DNA of 64,000 nt from positions 1 to 64,000 of the forward strand of contig JAIDQQ010000007.1 of NCBI GenBank assembly GCA_029062165.1, read 5' to 3'. The position numbers and the translations under genes are program-made. Positions 54,061 through 61,880 of this stretch are shown one piece after another. Below the pieces are notes generated by a model. It worked only from the letters and a program-made list of their open reading frames with translations, made no database searches and was not told the DNA's origin. Source of the DNA: Ruminococcus sp. GTDB taxonomy: Bacteria > Bacillota > Clostridia > Oscillospirales > Ruminococcaceae. Numbering within the stretch: the stretch's first letter is position 1; each line of letters starts with the position of its first letter.

Positions 54061-54089
54061 ATTATATCACGGCTTTCAATAAAAATCAA
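54061..54089 (-). promoter_or_regulatory. Promoter of the rimP-nusA-infB operon
   Basis: On the minus strand, TTGATT (54084-54089) and TATAAT (54061-54066) are 17 bases apart. The transcript would begin near 54054, 180 bases upstream of rimP. Confidence 0.75.
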
Positions 54090-54136
54090 GTCTTTTCAGA
54101 AAATTTCTTTTCAGAATCTTATATTAAACAAAATAC

Positions 54137-54166
54137 TTGACATATACAGCTTTAATAATGTATAAT
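54137..54166 (+). promoter_or_regulatory. Promoter of the solute-binding lipoprotein gene
   Basis: TTGACA (54137-54142) and TATAAT (54161-54166) are 18 bases apart, 41 bases before the ATG. It is one of the few promoters here with 18 rather than 17. Confidence 0.75.
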
Positions 54167-54206
54167 TAAATCAAGTTTCATAAAAATATAAAAGGAGCTT
54201 CTGAAA

Positions 54207-55724
54207 ATGAAAAAAATAAAGAAAATGATTACGGGAATCATGGCAATACTTATTGTAATGGCTCCGTCAGTTTCATGCAGTGCAGACAAAAGTCATAAGG
54301 CAGGCAGTCTCTCGATAGCCGAGGAAACAACTACAGACACCACAGAAGAATCATCTACGGAAACTACTACAAAAGCAACTACAAAAAAAACCAAATCCAC
54401 TACCAAAAAAACTACCGCCAAAACTACACAACCATCCGAAACTACTACCAGAACTACAGTACCGCCTGTCACTGAACCGGTTACAGAAGCGGAAGCAGTT
54501 CCGGCACAGGATTACGGCGAACGTGCCGATATAGGCGGTACGGAAATAGTATGGCTTTCAGATTATGACCTCAATGCACAGGTAGGGCAGAAACGTCCTA
54601 CACCGGTGGCACTCTTTGAAGACATATACGGCGGTAAAATACGTTACGTACAGACTTCACTGAAAAACAAGTATTATACTTTTTCTTCCATGTTGCTTGC
54701 CGGTGACCAGCTTGACATGGTAGAGTATCAGCAGGGAACATATCCGAACGGCGTATTAAGTCAGCAGTATCAGCCACTTGACCCTTATTTCAGGTCAATG
54801 GGTCTTAACTACGATATATGGGAAAACATGGAAGACATTATTGATGCTCTTTCCTATAAGGGCGAACACTATATTATACCGTATTCATTTTCAAATCCTC
54901 TTGTACTTATGTACAGCCGGAAACTAATACGTGATTACGGTCTGACAGACCCTTATGACCTCTATAAAAATGACCAGTGGACATGGGATAATTTTCTGAA
55001 TATTTCCGAAACATACCGTAATAAAACCGGTAAACCTGCCGTAAGGGGCGGAAAATTCGGTGACGCTGTAATACATTCAACAGGATTCAGGATTATAGGT
55101 TCAAGAAACGGAAATCTTGTCAATAATATAAATCAGGCTTCTATACGCTATGCCGAACTTTTCATGCAGGAACTCGGCAGAAAGTCTCTTTTCACCGTAA
55201 GTAGTAACGAAGAATTTTCAACGGAAACTTTATTTTTCGCTACTGAAAGCTGGATTTTAGGTACTGAAAATGTAAAAAATCCTAATATGGATTTAATGGT
55301 TGTACCAGTCCCGAAAAAAGAAGGTACAGACGGCAATTATATAACCTGTGATTTTGATGCAAAAATGCTTGTAAAAAATTCGACTATGGGCGATGCTGTA
55401 GCAACGTATATAATGTGCGAAAGAATAGTAGCCTCACAGCCGGAATACAAAGCCGGTGCAAAAGCATACGCCACAACGCCTGTACAGTTTTCGGGTAGTG
55501 TGAAAAGTTATATAACCGCTGAACAATACGACGCTTTACAGACCTATCTTGACCCTAAAATAACAATGCCTATGTTCGATTACATATGGGCAATGAATGA
55601 CCCTGAAGGTGTAATGGCAGGTCTTTCAAATTCGTTCCTTATAAACGGTGGTTACGAAACCGACTGGAAAAATCTCCGTAATCTGTATCATGACAAAATA
55701 AATCAGATGATTAATGAATATTAA
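54207..55724 (+). CDS. Extracellular solute-binding lipoprotein with Thr/Lys-rich linker
   Basis: A 505-residue protein. The lipoprotein signal ends SVSCSAD with Cys near residue 25. A Thr/Lys/Glu-rich linker (about residues 40-100) follows. The rest is a family-1-type solute-binding fold with TEIVWLSDYD, YYTFSSMLLAGDQLDMVEYQ, IPYSFSNPLVLMYSRKLI and QWTWDNFLNISETY. Such proteins normally feed sugars or peptides to an ABC permease. No permease genes are adjacent, so partner and ligand are unknown. AAAGGAG precedes the ATG. Confidence 0.87.
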   Translation: MKKIKKMITGIMAILIVMAPSVSCSADKSHKAGSLSIAEETTTDTTEESSTETTTKATTKKTKSTTKKTTAKTTQPSETTTRTTVPPVTEPVTEAEAVPAQDYGERADIGGTEIVWLSDYDLNAQVGQKRPTPVALFEDIYGGKIRYVQTSLKNKYYTFSSMLLAGDQLDMVEYQQGTYPNGVLSQQYQPLDPYFRSMGLNYDIWENMEDIIDALSYKGEHYIIPYSFSNPLVLMYSRKLIRDYGLTDPYDLYKNDQWTWDNFLNISETYRNKTGKPAVRGGKFGDAVIHSTGFRIIGSRNGNLVNNINQASIRYAELFMQELGRKSLFTVSSNEEFSTETLFFATESWILGTENVKNPNMDLMVVPVPKKEGTDGNYITCDFDAKMLVKNSTMGDAVATYIMCERIVASQPEYKAGAKAYATTPVQFSGSVKSYITAEQYDALQTYLDPKITMPMFDYIWAMNDPEGVMAGLSNSFLINGGYETDWKNLRNLYHDKINQMINEY

Positions 55725-55737
55725 GTAATAGACCAGA

Positions 55738-55765
55738 ACGGGACATATTTTCAAAAATGTCCCGT
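55738..55765 (+). other. Intergenic hairpin without a T run
   Basis: A 9-bp perfect stem ACGGGACAT/ATGTCCCGT (55738-55746 with 55757-55765) lies 13 bases after the lipoprotein stop. No T tract follows on either strand. It may protect the upstream message from 3' decay while allowing read-through into the next gene. Confidence 0.7.
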
Positions 55766-55796
55766 ACATTATGTAAAGGAAAGGAATTTTTTTATC

Positions 55797-58211
55797 ATGA
55801 CTGAACTATTGTTTTTTCTGGAACTCATAATGCTGATTATCGCAACAGCAGTATTCATGAAAACAAAAGTATATGTAAAACCCTCAAAATTAAAAAAGAA
55901 ATCAGAAGATGACGAAACACCAAAAAGAAAAATAAATATACCACCGTTCAATGCCTCAAAGGCTGAACTTATTGCAAATATATTTGTAGTATTTACTGTA
56001 ATAATGGCACTCCCTGACCTCATAGGTATAATGAAAACCGGTATATTCCACGGAGCATTTACAGCTATAGGCATAATAATGATTCTTGAAAAACTATGCA
56101 GTATAATAAGATACAATACAAAATCACGGACTTTAAAGTTTATAGGTAAAATGCTTGCCGTGACAGCTTTCATTGAACTGATAGTATTTCAGATGCCGTC
56201 ATACAGGATTATGCACGGCGAATATCCACGTTTGAAACTGCCGGTCTCACGTGGAACTGTCACAAGCGAAAATACTGAAACTGAATCCGAAACCGGTAAT
56301 ATAAAAGTAACCGGCGATGATATGGCTACTGTAGAATTTACAGACATAAATAAAAAAGTCGGTACTATCCGTATTGATATTGCCACATCTACAGAAAATC
56401 CGAAAAGACTTTATGTAAATGTAGACGCTACTGACGAAACTTCCGCAAACTACAGGGACGATATAGGCAAAATGGAAGTAGTCACGGATAATGAACATTC
56501 AAGATATATTCCTATGCTTTTATCCGGAAAAACTGAAAAACTCCGTTTTGACTTCAAATGCGAAAAAAGTTCGGACTTATTCACGATAGAAGCAGTTGTA
56601 CTCAATACGCCTATACCATTTGATATATCATATCTTAGAATGTTTCTTATAGTGACAATATCGGGTATTGTATATGCCGTCATATACTCTGCATTAATGG
56701 GCAGAGAATACAAGGATAACAGAAAATTCTGTCAGTGGTGTTCATACGTCGTGACGGTTACGGCTGTTCTCATTGCAGTAATAATGACAACTGCAAAGAT
56801 TACCGATACTTTCAAGGAACATTTCAAGGCTGAATCCGGAAATCAGATTTCAGAAGAACTTGTACTTGCTTTTGAAAATCATCAGGTATCGCTTCTTGAC
56901 GACGTTCCGGAAGAACTTCTTGCAATATCTGACCCATATGATACAGGTCTCCGAAGCAGTGAAGGTGTTTCTTCCAAGTGGGACCACGTTATGTATGACG
57001 GAAAATATTACTCATATTACGGTATAGCACCGGTTATACTGCTGTTTTTACCGTATCACCTCATTACCGGATACTTCTTCCCGACTGATATAGCCGTAAT
57101 GATTTTTGCAATAATAGGACTTATATTCCTTACAATGACCTACAACGCCATAATAAAAAAATGGTTCAGCCGTATACCGTCGGGATGTTACCTTGCCGGA
57201 CTTCTCATAATAAATATGGTATGCGGAATATGGTTCAGTACCGGAAGACCTCTCTTCTATGAAATATCCATATCATCGGGTTTTGCTTTCGTGACTATGG
57301 GTGCATATTTCCTTATCACGTCGAATGTAATCACTGCTGAAAAGACTTCGCTTCCGAAAATAACTCTTGCATCACTGTTTCTTGCGATAGCGGTACTTTG
57401 CAGACCTACACTGGCAGTATATTCAATATGTGCGTGTGTATACTATGCTATAGGATTCAGAACATCAGGAGATGTCACTGACGAAGAGGGAAATACAAAA
57501 ACTGACAAAAAACGTCGTATAAAATATATCGTATGTGCGTTACTGCCGTTTGTGGTACTGGGTTCTGTGCAGATGTGGTATAACTATGTGCGATTCGATT
57601 CACCGCTTGACTTCGGTATAAAATATTCACTCACGATAAACGACTTCACAGACTCTGAATATCATACAATTTTCGTTCTTATAGGATTCTTTGCATATCT
57701 CTTCCAGTTCCCGACTATAAAAGCCGATTACCCATATATTGATACGTGGTTTACGTATTTCAGGGCAAGCGGATATTACTTCAAGGATTCCGGACAGACT
57801 TCCGGTATAGTATGGATTGCACTTCCTGTATTTTCGTATCTTCTTACGGGCAAGGCACTGAAGAAACTTCCAGACAGAAAATCAAGACTTAAATCTCTTG
57901 CACTGATAGGACTTCCATGTGTGGTAATGCCTCTTGTAATAATCTTTTCGATATGGGAAAGCGGTTATGCCGTAAGATACGTTGCAGATTTTTCATGGCA
58001 GATAGTAACCGGAGCTCTTGCAATATTGTTCTTCCTGTATCAGAAATCAGAAAACATTACGCTTAAAAATTTAATGAAATATTTCCTTGCGGTATCGCTG
58101 ATAGTTTCTGTGGTACTGAACATTCCGCAGATATTTACGTTCACATTCTATGAAGCCGATTATCCGATAGTAACAAGCAGATTCCATAACTTTATAGAGT
58201 TCTGGAGATAA
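55797..58211 (+). CDS. Large polytopic membrane protein, GT-C-like
   Basis: An 804-residue membrane protein with about 13 helices. Helices near residues 1-20, 60-110 and 120-145 precede an extracellular beta-rich domain (about 150-265). A second membrane block of roughly nine helices follows from about 280. WDHVMYDGKYYSYYGIAPVI near residue 400 sits in an outside loop, as in GT-C glycosyltransferases and DUF2723-like proteins. A clear catalytic Asp pair is not certain, so transferase activity is inferred. It may decorate surface polymers. The start at 55797 has AAAGGAAAGG. Confidence 0.65.
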   Translation: MTELLFFLELIMLIIATAVFMKTKVYVKPSKLKKKSEDDETPKRKINIPPFNASKAELIANIFVVFTVIMALPDLIGIMKTGIFHGAFTAIGIIMILEKLCSIIRYNTKSRTLKFIGKMLAVTAFIELIVFQMPSYRIMHGEYPRLKLPVSRGTVTSENTETESETGNIKVTGDDMATVEFTDINKKVGTIRIDIATSTENPKRLYVNVDATDETSANYRDDIGKMEVVTDNEHSRYIPMLLSGKTEKLRFDFKCEKSSDLFTIEAVVLNTPIPFDISYLRMFLIVTISGIVYAVIYSALMGREYKDNRKFCQWCSYVVTVTAVLIAVIMTTAKITDTFKEHFKAESGNQISEELVLAFENHQVSLLDDVPEELLAISDPYDTGLRSSEGVSSKWDHVMYDGKYYSYYGIAPVILLFLPYHLITGYFFPTDIAVMIFAIIGLIFLTMTYNAIIKKWFSRIPSGCYLAGLLIINMVCGIWFSTGRPLFYEISISSGFAFVTMGAYFLITSNVITAEKTSLPKITLASLFLAIAVLCRPTLAVYSICACVYYAIGFRTSGDVTDEEGNTKTDKKRRIKYIVCALLPFVVLGSVQMWYNYVRFDSPLDFGIKYSLTINDFTDSEYHTIFVLIGFFAYLFQFPTIKADYPYIDTWFTYFRASGYYFKDSGQTSGIVWIALPVFSYLLTGKALKKLPDRKSRLKSLALIGLPCVVMPLVIIFSIWESGYAVRYVADFSWQIVTGALAILFFLYQKSENITLKNLMKYFLAVSLIVSVVLNIPQIFTFTFYEADYPIVTSRFHNFIEFWR

Positions 58212-58386
58212 AATATATTGCGGTAAAAGACTATAACAGAAAATTTCATATGCCGGACTATGTAAAAAAATGCCGTTATTTCCGTGGAATGCATCTCTTA
58301 TTAAAACGTTTGTTCTTTTTTATTGGCAAAAAATGACAAAAATTCTGTTGAATATATAGCAATGTGCGGAATTTTTTCAAAAGTAC

Positions 58387-58415
58387 GTGACAATTCTATA
58401 ACATTATGCTATAAT
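58387..58415 (+). promoter_or_regulatory. Promoter of the Ig-like surface protein gene
   Basis: GTGACA (58387-58392) and TATAAT (58410-58415) are 17 bases apart. The leader to the ATG at 58640 is about 220 bases, the longest in the window. Confidence 0.7.
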
Positions 58416-58434
58416 ATATTAAAGGACTTTTTCC

Positions 58435-58494
58435 ATGAAAACTATCCGGAATAAGAAAAATTTCCGTAATCTGTATATTCAGCAGAAGTCATAA
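58435..58494 (+). CDS. Possible 19-residue leader peptide
   Basis: An ATG frame of 20 codons (including stop) in the leader of the next gene starts 12 bases after AAAGGA. The peptide would be very basic (MKTIRNKKNFRN...). It could be a translated leader that controls the downstream gene, or chance. The spacing is slightly long for a good ribosome site. Confidence 0.3.
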   Translation: MKTIRNKKNFRNLYIQQKS

Positions 58495-58639
58495 AAACCC
58501 TAACGGTACTATCGGCATGGACAAATGTCGGGTACGGAAAACGCTGGATTTAAATATTTTAATTATAGTTTCCGTGCGGAAAAGAAACTTGCTATCTCTT
58601 AAGAGATAATGATTAAAATACAGAAAGGGATTCAAAAAA

Positions 58640-59467
58640 ATGGACAATAACAATAACTCCCAGAAACCACGCAAAAAGGTTACTAAAGAAGTTCTCAGAC
58701 GCAGACAGCTTACAGCCCTTGCAGTGATTGCACTAATAGTACTTATATTCATAATCCTCATTGCAAATGCCTGCACTGACAAATCCGGAAGAAACAGCAA
58801 AAAGGATTCAAGCACCACTACTACCACTACTACCACCACAACCACTACTACGGAAATGGTCATCACTGAACCACCCACAACAACCACTACTGAACCCCCT
58901 GCACCGGCTATTGACCCGAATCTCTCGGCACTGGTAGATATTTCAACCCATGAAATAACAGTCGGCGTCGGCGAAAGCGATATGCCATATATATACAGCT
59001 ATCCGGAAGGCTCTTCCGAAGCTAATGAAATATGGACAAGTTCAGACCCTAACATCGCTACTGTAGACGAAATCGGTAACATAACAGGCGTAAATCCCGG
59101 TGAATGTAACATCATTCTCAAACTGGACAACAATCCCGCTATTGAAGTACAGATAAAAGTTATGGTAAATGGTATTGTATCAGTTCCAGAAACACCTTCC
59201 GAACCTGTAGTACCTGAAACACCTTCAGAACCTCAGCCGGAAATAAATATTCCCAATACACAGGAAAATCAGGAAAATCCCATAACAACACCGGAAAATC
59301 CGGATTTACAGAATGTACCCGAAAACCCTGACATTCAGGCAGGTACACAGCCGGATATGAATAATAATATCGGTGGTCAGAGCGACTTATATGCAAATCA
59401 ACAGGGCGTTCAGGATACTTTACAGTTTGCCACCGACAATAACGACATATCAGACATGATATTCTGA
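58640..59467 (+). CDS. Membrane-anchored Ig-like (Big_2) surface protein with poly-Thr linker
   Basis: A 275-residue protein. A basic Asn-rich start leads to one membrane helix (about residues 28-45). A Thr run of 13 residues follows, then a Pro/Thr linker. A bacterial Ig-like group-2 domain (about 95-180) has the typical EIWTSSDPNIATVDEIGNIT block. The C-terminus is Pro/Glu/Asn/Gln-rich. N-in, C-out topology is likely. It resembles the SH3b proteins in design. Function unknown, probably cell-wall or adhesion. AAAGGG precedes the ATG. Confidence 0.8.
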   Translation: MDNNNNSQKPRKKVTKEVLRRRQLTALAVIALIVLIFIILIANACTDKSGRNSKKDSSTTTTTTTTTTTTTEMVITEPPTTTTTEPPAPAIDPNLSALVDISTHEITVGVGESDMPYIYSYPEGSSEANEIWTSSDPNIATVDEIGNITGVNPGECNIILKLDNNPAIEVQIKVMVNGIVSVPETPSEPVVPETPSEPQPEINIPNTQENQENPITTPENPDLQNVPENPDIQAGTQPDMNNNIGGQSDLYANQQGVQDTLQFATDNNDISDMIF

Positions 59468-59476
59468 AAAAAATTT

Positions 59477-59511
59477 ACCGGACAGCTTTTTATAAAAGCC
59501 GTCCGGTTTTT
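59477..59511 (+). terminator. Terminator between the Ig-like gene and hydE
   Basis: A stem ACCGGAC...GTCCGGT, continued inward by GCTTTT/AAAAGC with one mismatch, is followed by a T run. It ends the plus-strand gene and sits 3 bases from the hydE stop. Confidence 0.85.
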
Positions 59512-59513
59512 AT

Positions 59514-60545
59514 TTAAATTAAAGCGTCACCACGTTCAGCGGAAATTTCATAGCCGACACTTTCTATACGTCTTTGCAGACAGGCTCTGCATTCCGCTGA
59601 TTCCTCACCAGTACAGATTTTGTTATCGTACAGACTGTACTTTTTCCGGACTGCTACCGGCGAAAGATTCGGCATGACGACGTTACAACCGGTCTTTAAT
59701 CCGAGTTCCCTGCCGTTCGGGGCAAGCGTACCGAGTGCAGTAGTAGCCGGTATGAGTGCAGTAGGAAACATTAACCGCAATATTCCGAGTAGTCTTAAAG
59801 TCAGTCCGAGAGTTCCGGCTTTTTCGTTCCGGAATGGCGTATCATGATGTGGTATGAATGCCCCTATTCCTATCATATGTGGCTTTAAGTCCTGTAGAAA
59901 ACGTAAATCTTCTATGATGTGTTCCGTAGTCTGAAACGGTACGCCTACCATAAAACCTGCTCCCACCTGATAGCCCAGTGACCGCAGATTATATAAACAT
60001 TCCATACGGTTTCTGAAACTCATTTCCTGTGGGTGAAGTTTCGCATATAATTCCGGAGATGCCGTTTCATGTCGTAATAAGTAACGGTCAGCACCGGCAT
60101 TTTTTAACCGTCTGTAACTCTCATACGTCCGCTCACCCAGCGACAGTGTAACCGCACAATCGGGATATTTATTCTTTATTTCCGAAATAATCCCACACAT
60201 GAAATCGTCATTAAAATACGAATCCTCACCGCCTTGCATTACGAAAGTACGGAATCCGAGTTCATAACCGGTTTCGCAACAGGATAATATTTCTTCTCGT
60301 GTGAGCCGGTAACGTTCAGCGTTTTTGTTACTCCGACGGATTCCACAGTAAAGACAGTCATTTTTACAGTAGCTTGAAATCTCAATCAGTCCACGCAGAA
60401 ATACTTTTTTTCCGTAATATTTCTGACGTACCTCGTCGGCGTATTTAACAAGCAGTTCCGGACTTCCGAACCCCTCAATTACTGTTTTAAACTCGCTGTC
60501 GGAAAGGTTTTTTTCACGATAAAGTTTTTCTATCAAAGAATCCAT
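59514..60545 (-). CDS. hydE: [FeFe]-hydrogenase maturase HydE (radical SAM)
   Basis: HydE helps build the H-cluster of [FeFe] hydrogenase. The radical-SAM cysteines are Cys60, Cys64 and Cys67 (SSYCKNDCLYCG). Later blocks fit HydE rather than biotin synthase: FVMQGGEDSYF, GAGFMVGVPFQT, IPATTALGTL and CNVVMPNLSP. At 343 residues it is normal. The ATG at 60545 is preferred; a TTG at 60557 gives four more residues but has no better ribosome site. It follows the nadA stop by one base. HydF, HydG and hydrogenase genes are not in the window. Confidence 0.9.
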   Translation of the reverse strand: MDSLIEKLYREKNLSDSEFKTVIEGFGSPELLVKYADEVRQKYYGKKVFLRGLIEISSYCKNDCLYCGIRRSNKNAERYRLTREEILSCCETGYELGFRTFVMQGGEDSYFNDDFMCGIISEIKNKYPDCAVTLSLGERTYESYRRLKNAGADRYLLRHETASPELYAKLHPQEMSFRNRMECLYNLRSLGYQVGAGFMVGVPFQTTEHIIEDLRFLQDLKPHMIGIGAFIPHHDTPFRNEKAGTLGLTLRLLGILRLMFPTALIPATTALGTLAPNGRELGLKTGCNVVMPNLSPVAVRKKYSLYDNKICTGEESAECRACLQRRIESVGYEISAERGDALI

Positions 60546-60546
60546 A

Positions 60547-61473
60547 TCAACCGCCAAGCCTAATCATTTCTTCGATACACTTTCCGGCTTTTTCAATAAG
60601 TTCTTCGGACATCAGCATTTCAAACGCCTCGCCGTTGTACATACCTTTAAGAGTGCTATAGACATCCGGAAGTGTAGTTATTTTCATGTTATGACATACT
60701 ATATCTTTAGTCACCGGATAGAATTTCTTCTCCGGACAGTCATATTGCAGATGTTCGGCTATTGAAGTTTCCGTACCTATTATAAATTCCTTTGCGGTTG
60801 ATTTCTTTGCATAGTCCATGATTCCGGACGTAGAGCCTACATAATCCGCTAATTCAACCACTTTCGGATTACATTCGGGGTGTACCAAAAACAGTGCGTC
60901 GGGGTGTTCGGATTTTGCTTTCTGTACTTCCCTTACGGTCACGCCTGCATGAGTAGGACACCCACCGTTAAGAAGTTTTATATCCTTTTCCGGAACTTGT
61001 CTCCTGACGTAATCGCCTAAATTGCAATCCGGAATAAATAAAATTTTATCGTTGTCTATCTGACGGACTATCTTTACCGCACTCGACGAAGTTACACATA
61101 CATCGCAGACAGTCTTTAATGAAGCTGTCGTATTTATATACGCTACTACAGTTCTGTCAGGGTCTTTGTCTTTCAGCATGGAAATCAGTTCAGCGTCCAT
61201 TTGTTCAGCCATTGGACAGCCTGCGTTTCTGTTTGCAAGAAAAACACGTTTCTGTGGTGCGAGAATTTTAGCAGTTTCCGCCATGAAGTGTACGCCACAG
61301 AAGATTATATTTTCAGCGTCTGTATTTTTGGCGTCTACGCTTAATTTATAGCTGTCACCGGTGAAGTCGGCTATCTCGACTATTTCCCTTGCCTGATAGC
61401 AATGTGCGAGTATAACAGTGTTAGTTTCTTTTTTTAATTTAAGGATTTCTTCCTGTAAATCGCTTACTTTCAT
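60547..61473 (-). CDS. nadA: Quinolinate synthase A
   Basis: NadA condenses iminoaspartate and dihydroxyacetone phosphate to quinolinate, using a [4Fe-4S] cluster, on the way to NAD. The 308-residue protein shows ILAHCYQAREIVEIADFTGDS, GVHFMAETAKIL, CDVCVTSSSA, HPECNPKV and a late DIVCHNMK. Three conserved cysteines are expected for the cluster and candidates are present in these blocks. nadB and nadC are not adjacent. GGGGAG precedes the ATG. It lies 14 bases after ridA. Confidence 0.94.
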   Translation of the reverse strand: MKVSDLQEEILKLKKETNTVILAHCYQAREIVEIADFTGDSYKLSVDAKNTDAENIIFCGVHFMAETAKILAPQKRVFLANRNAGCPMAEQMDAELISMLKDKDPDRTVVAYINTTASLKTVCDVCVTSSSAVKIVRQIDNDKILFIPDCNLGDYVRRQVPEKDIKLLNGGCPTHAGVTVREVQKAKSEHPDALFLVHPECNPKVVELADYVGSTSGIMDYAKKSTAKEFIIGTETSIAEHLQYDCPEKKFYPVTKDIVCHNMKITTLPDVYSTLKGMYNGEAFEMLMSEELIEKAGKCIEEMIRLGG

Positions 61474-61487
61474 AACAAACTCCCCGA

Positions 61488-61865
61488 TTATTCGCCAACT
61501 TCGGCGATTACTTCCACTTCAACAAGTACATTTTTCGGTAATGTCTTTACGGCAACACAACTTCTTGCCGGTAGAGACGTGAAATATTTTCCGTAAATGC
61601 CGTTGAATGCTCCGAAATCGTCCATATCCGCAAGGAAACAGGTTGTCTTTACCGCCTTATCGAAAGATGTTCCTGCTTCTTCGAGTACCGCTTTCAGATT
61701 CTGCATAACCTGCTCCGTCTGCTCCTCAATTGTTACAGCCTCGATAGCGTTTGTAGCCGGATTTATTGCAATCTGTCCGGAAGTATAGAGCATTCCGCCG
61801 GAAATTACTGCCTGTGAGTATGGACCTACTGCCTTAGGTGCTTTATCTGTATGGATTTTTTTCAT
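61488..61865 (-). CDS. RidA-family enamine/imine deaminase
   Basis: RidA hydrolyses 2-aminoacrylate and related enamines made by PLP enzymes. The 125-residue protein has AVGPYSQAVISGGMLYTSGQ, the catalytic Arg in LPARSCVAV near residue 105, and ends VLVEVEVIAEVGE. GGAGG precedes the ATG. It is 15 bases downstream of ilvA, which produces its substrate, a meaningful pairing. Confidence 0.94.
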   Translation of the reverse strand: MKKIHTDKAPKAVGPYSQAVISGGMLYTSGQIAINPATNAIEAVTIEEQTEQVMQNLKAVLEEAGTSFDKAVKTTCFLADMDDFGAFNGIYGKYFTSLPARSCVAVKTLPKNVLVEVEVIAEVGE

Positions 61866-61880
61866 TTTAATTCCTCCTGA

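Larger units (their letters stand above)
53873..54206. other. Divergent control region between rimP and the solute-binding protein
   Basis: This 334-base gap holds the rimP promoter, a 10-bp hairpin at the start of the rimP leader, about 120 bases of unstructured-looking leader, and the promoter of the plus-strand lipoprotein gene. I see no reading frame with a ribosome site. Confidence 0.7.
58212..58639. other. Long intergenic/leader region before the Ig-like protein
   Basis: This 428-base gap holds a promoter at 58387-58415, then about 220 bases of leader. The leader includes a possible 19-residue peptide frame (58435-58494), the hairpin TTTCCG/CGGAAA near 58570 and a 16-base palindrome at 58593-58608 (TATCTCTTAAGAGATA). 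The first 170 bases show no gene or signal I can name. Confidence 0.6.

Noticed and set aside
58489-58887. Minus-strand frame rich in Val opposite the Ig-like protein gene
   Set aside because: The Val run is the antisense of a poly-Thr codon tract. There is no ribosome site, and the plus-strand gene is well supported.
59514-60545. Biotin synthase (BioB)
   Set aside because: Radical-SAM layout is similar, but the TTALGTL and VVMPNLSP blocks fit HydE and no biotin genes are nearby.
60546-60557. TTG start giving HydE four more residues
   Set aside because: The ATG at 60545 directly follows the nadA stop and has equal or better context. The extra residues overlap nadA.
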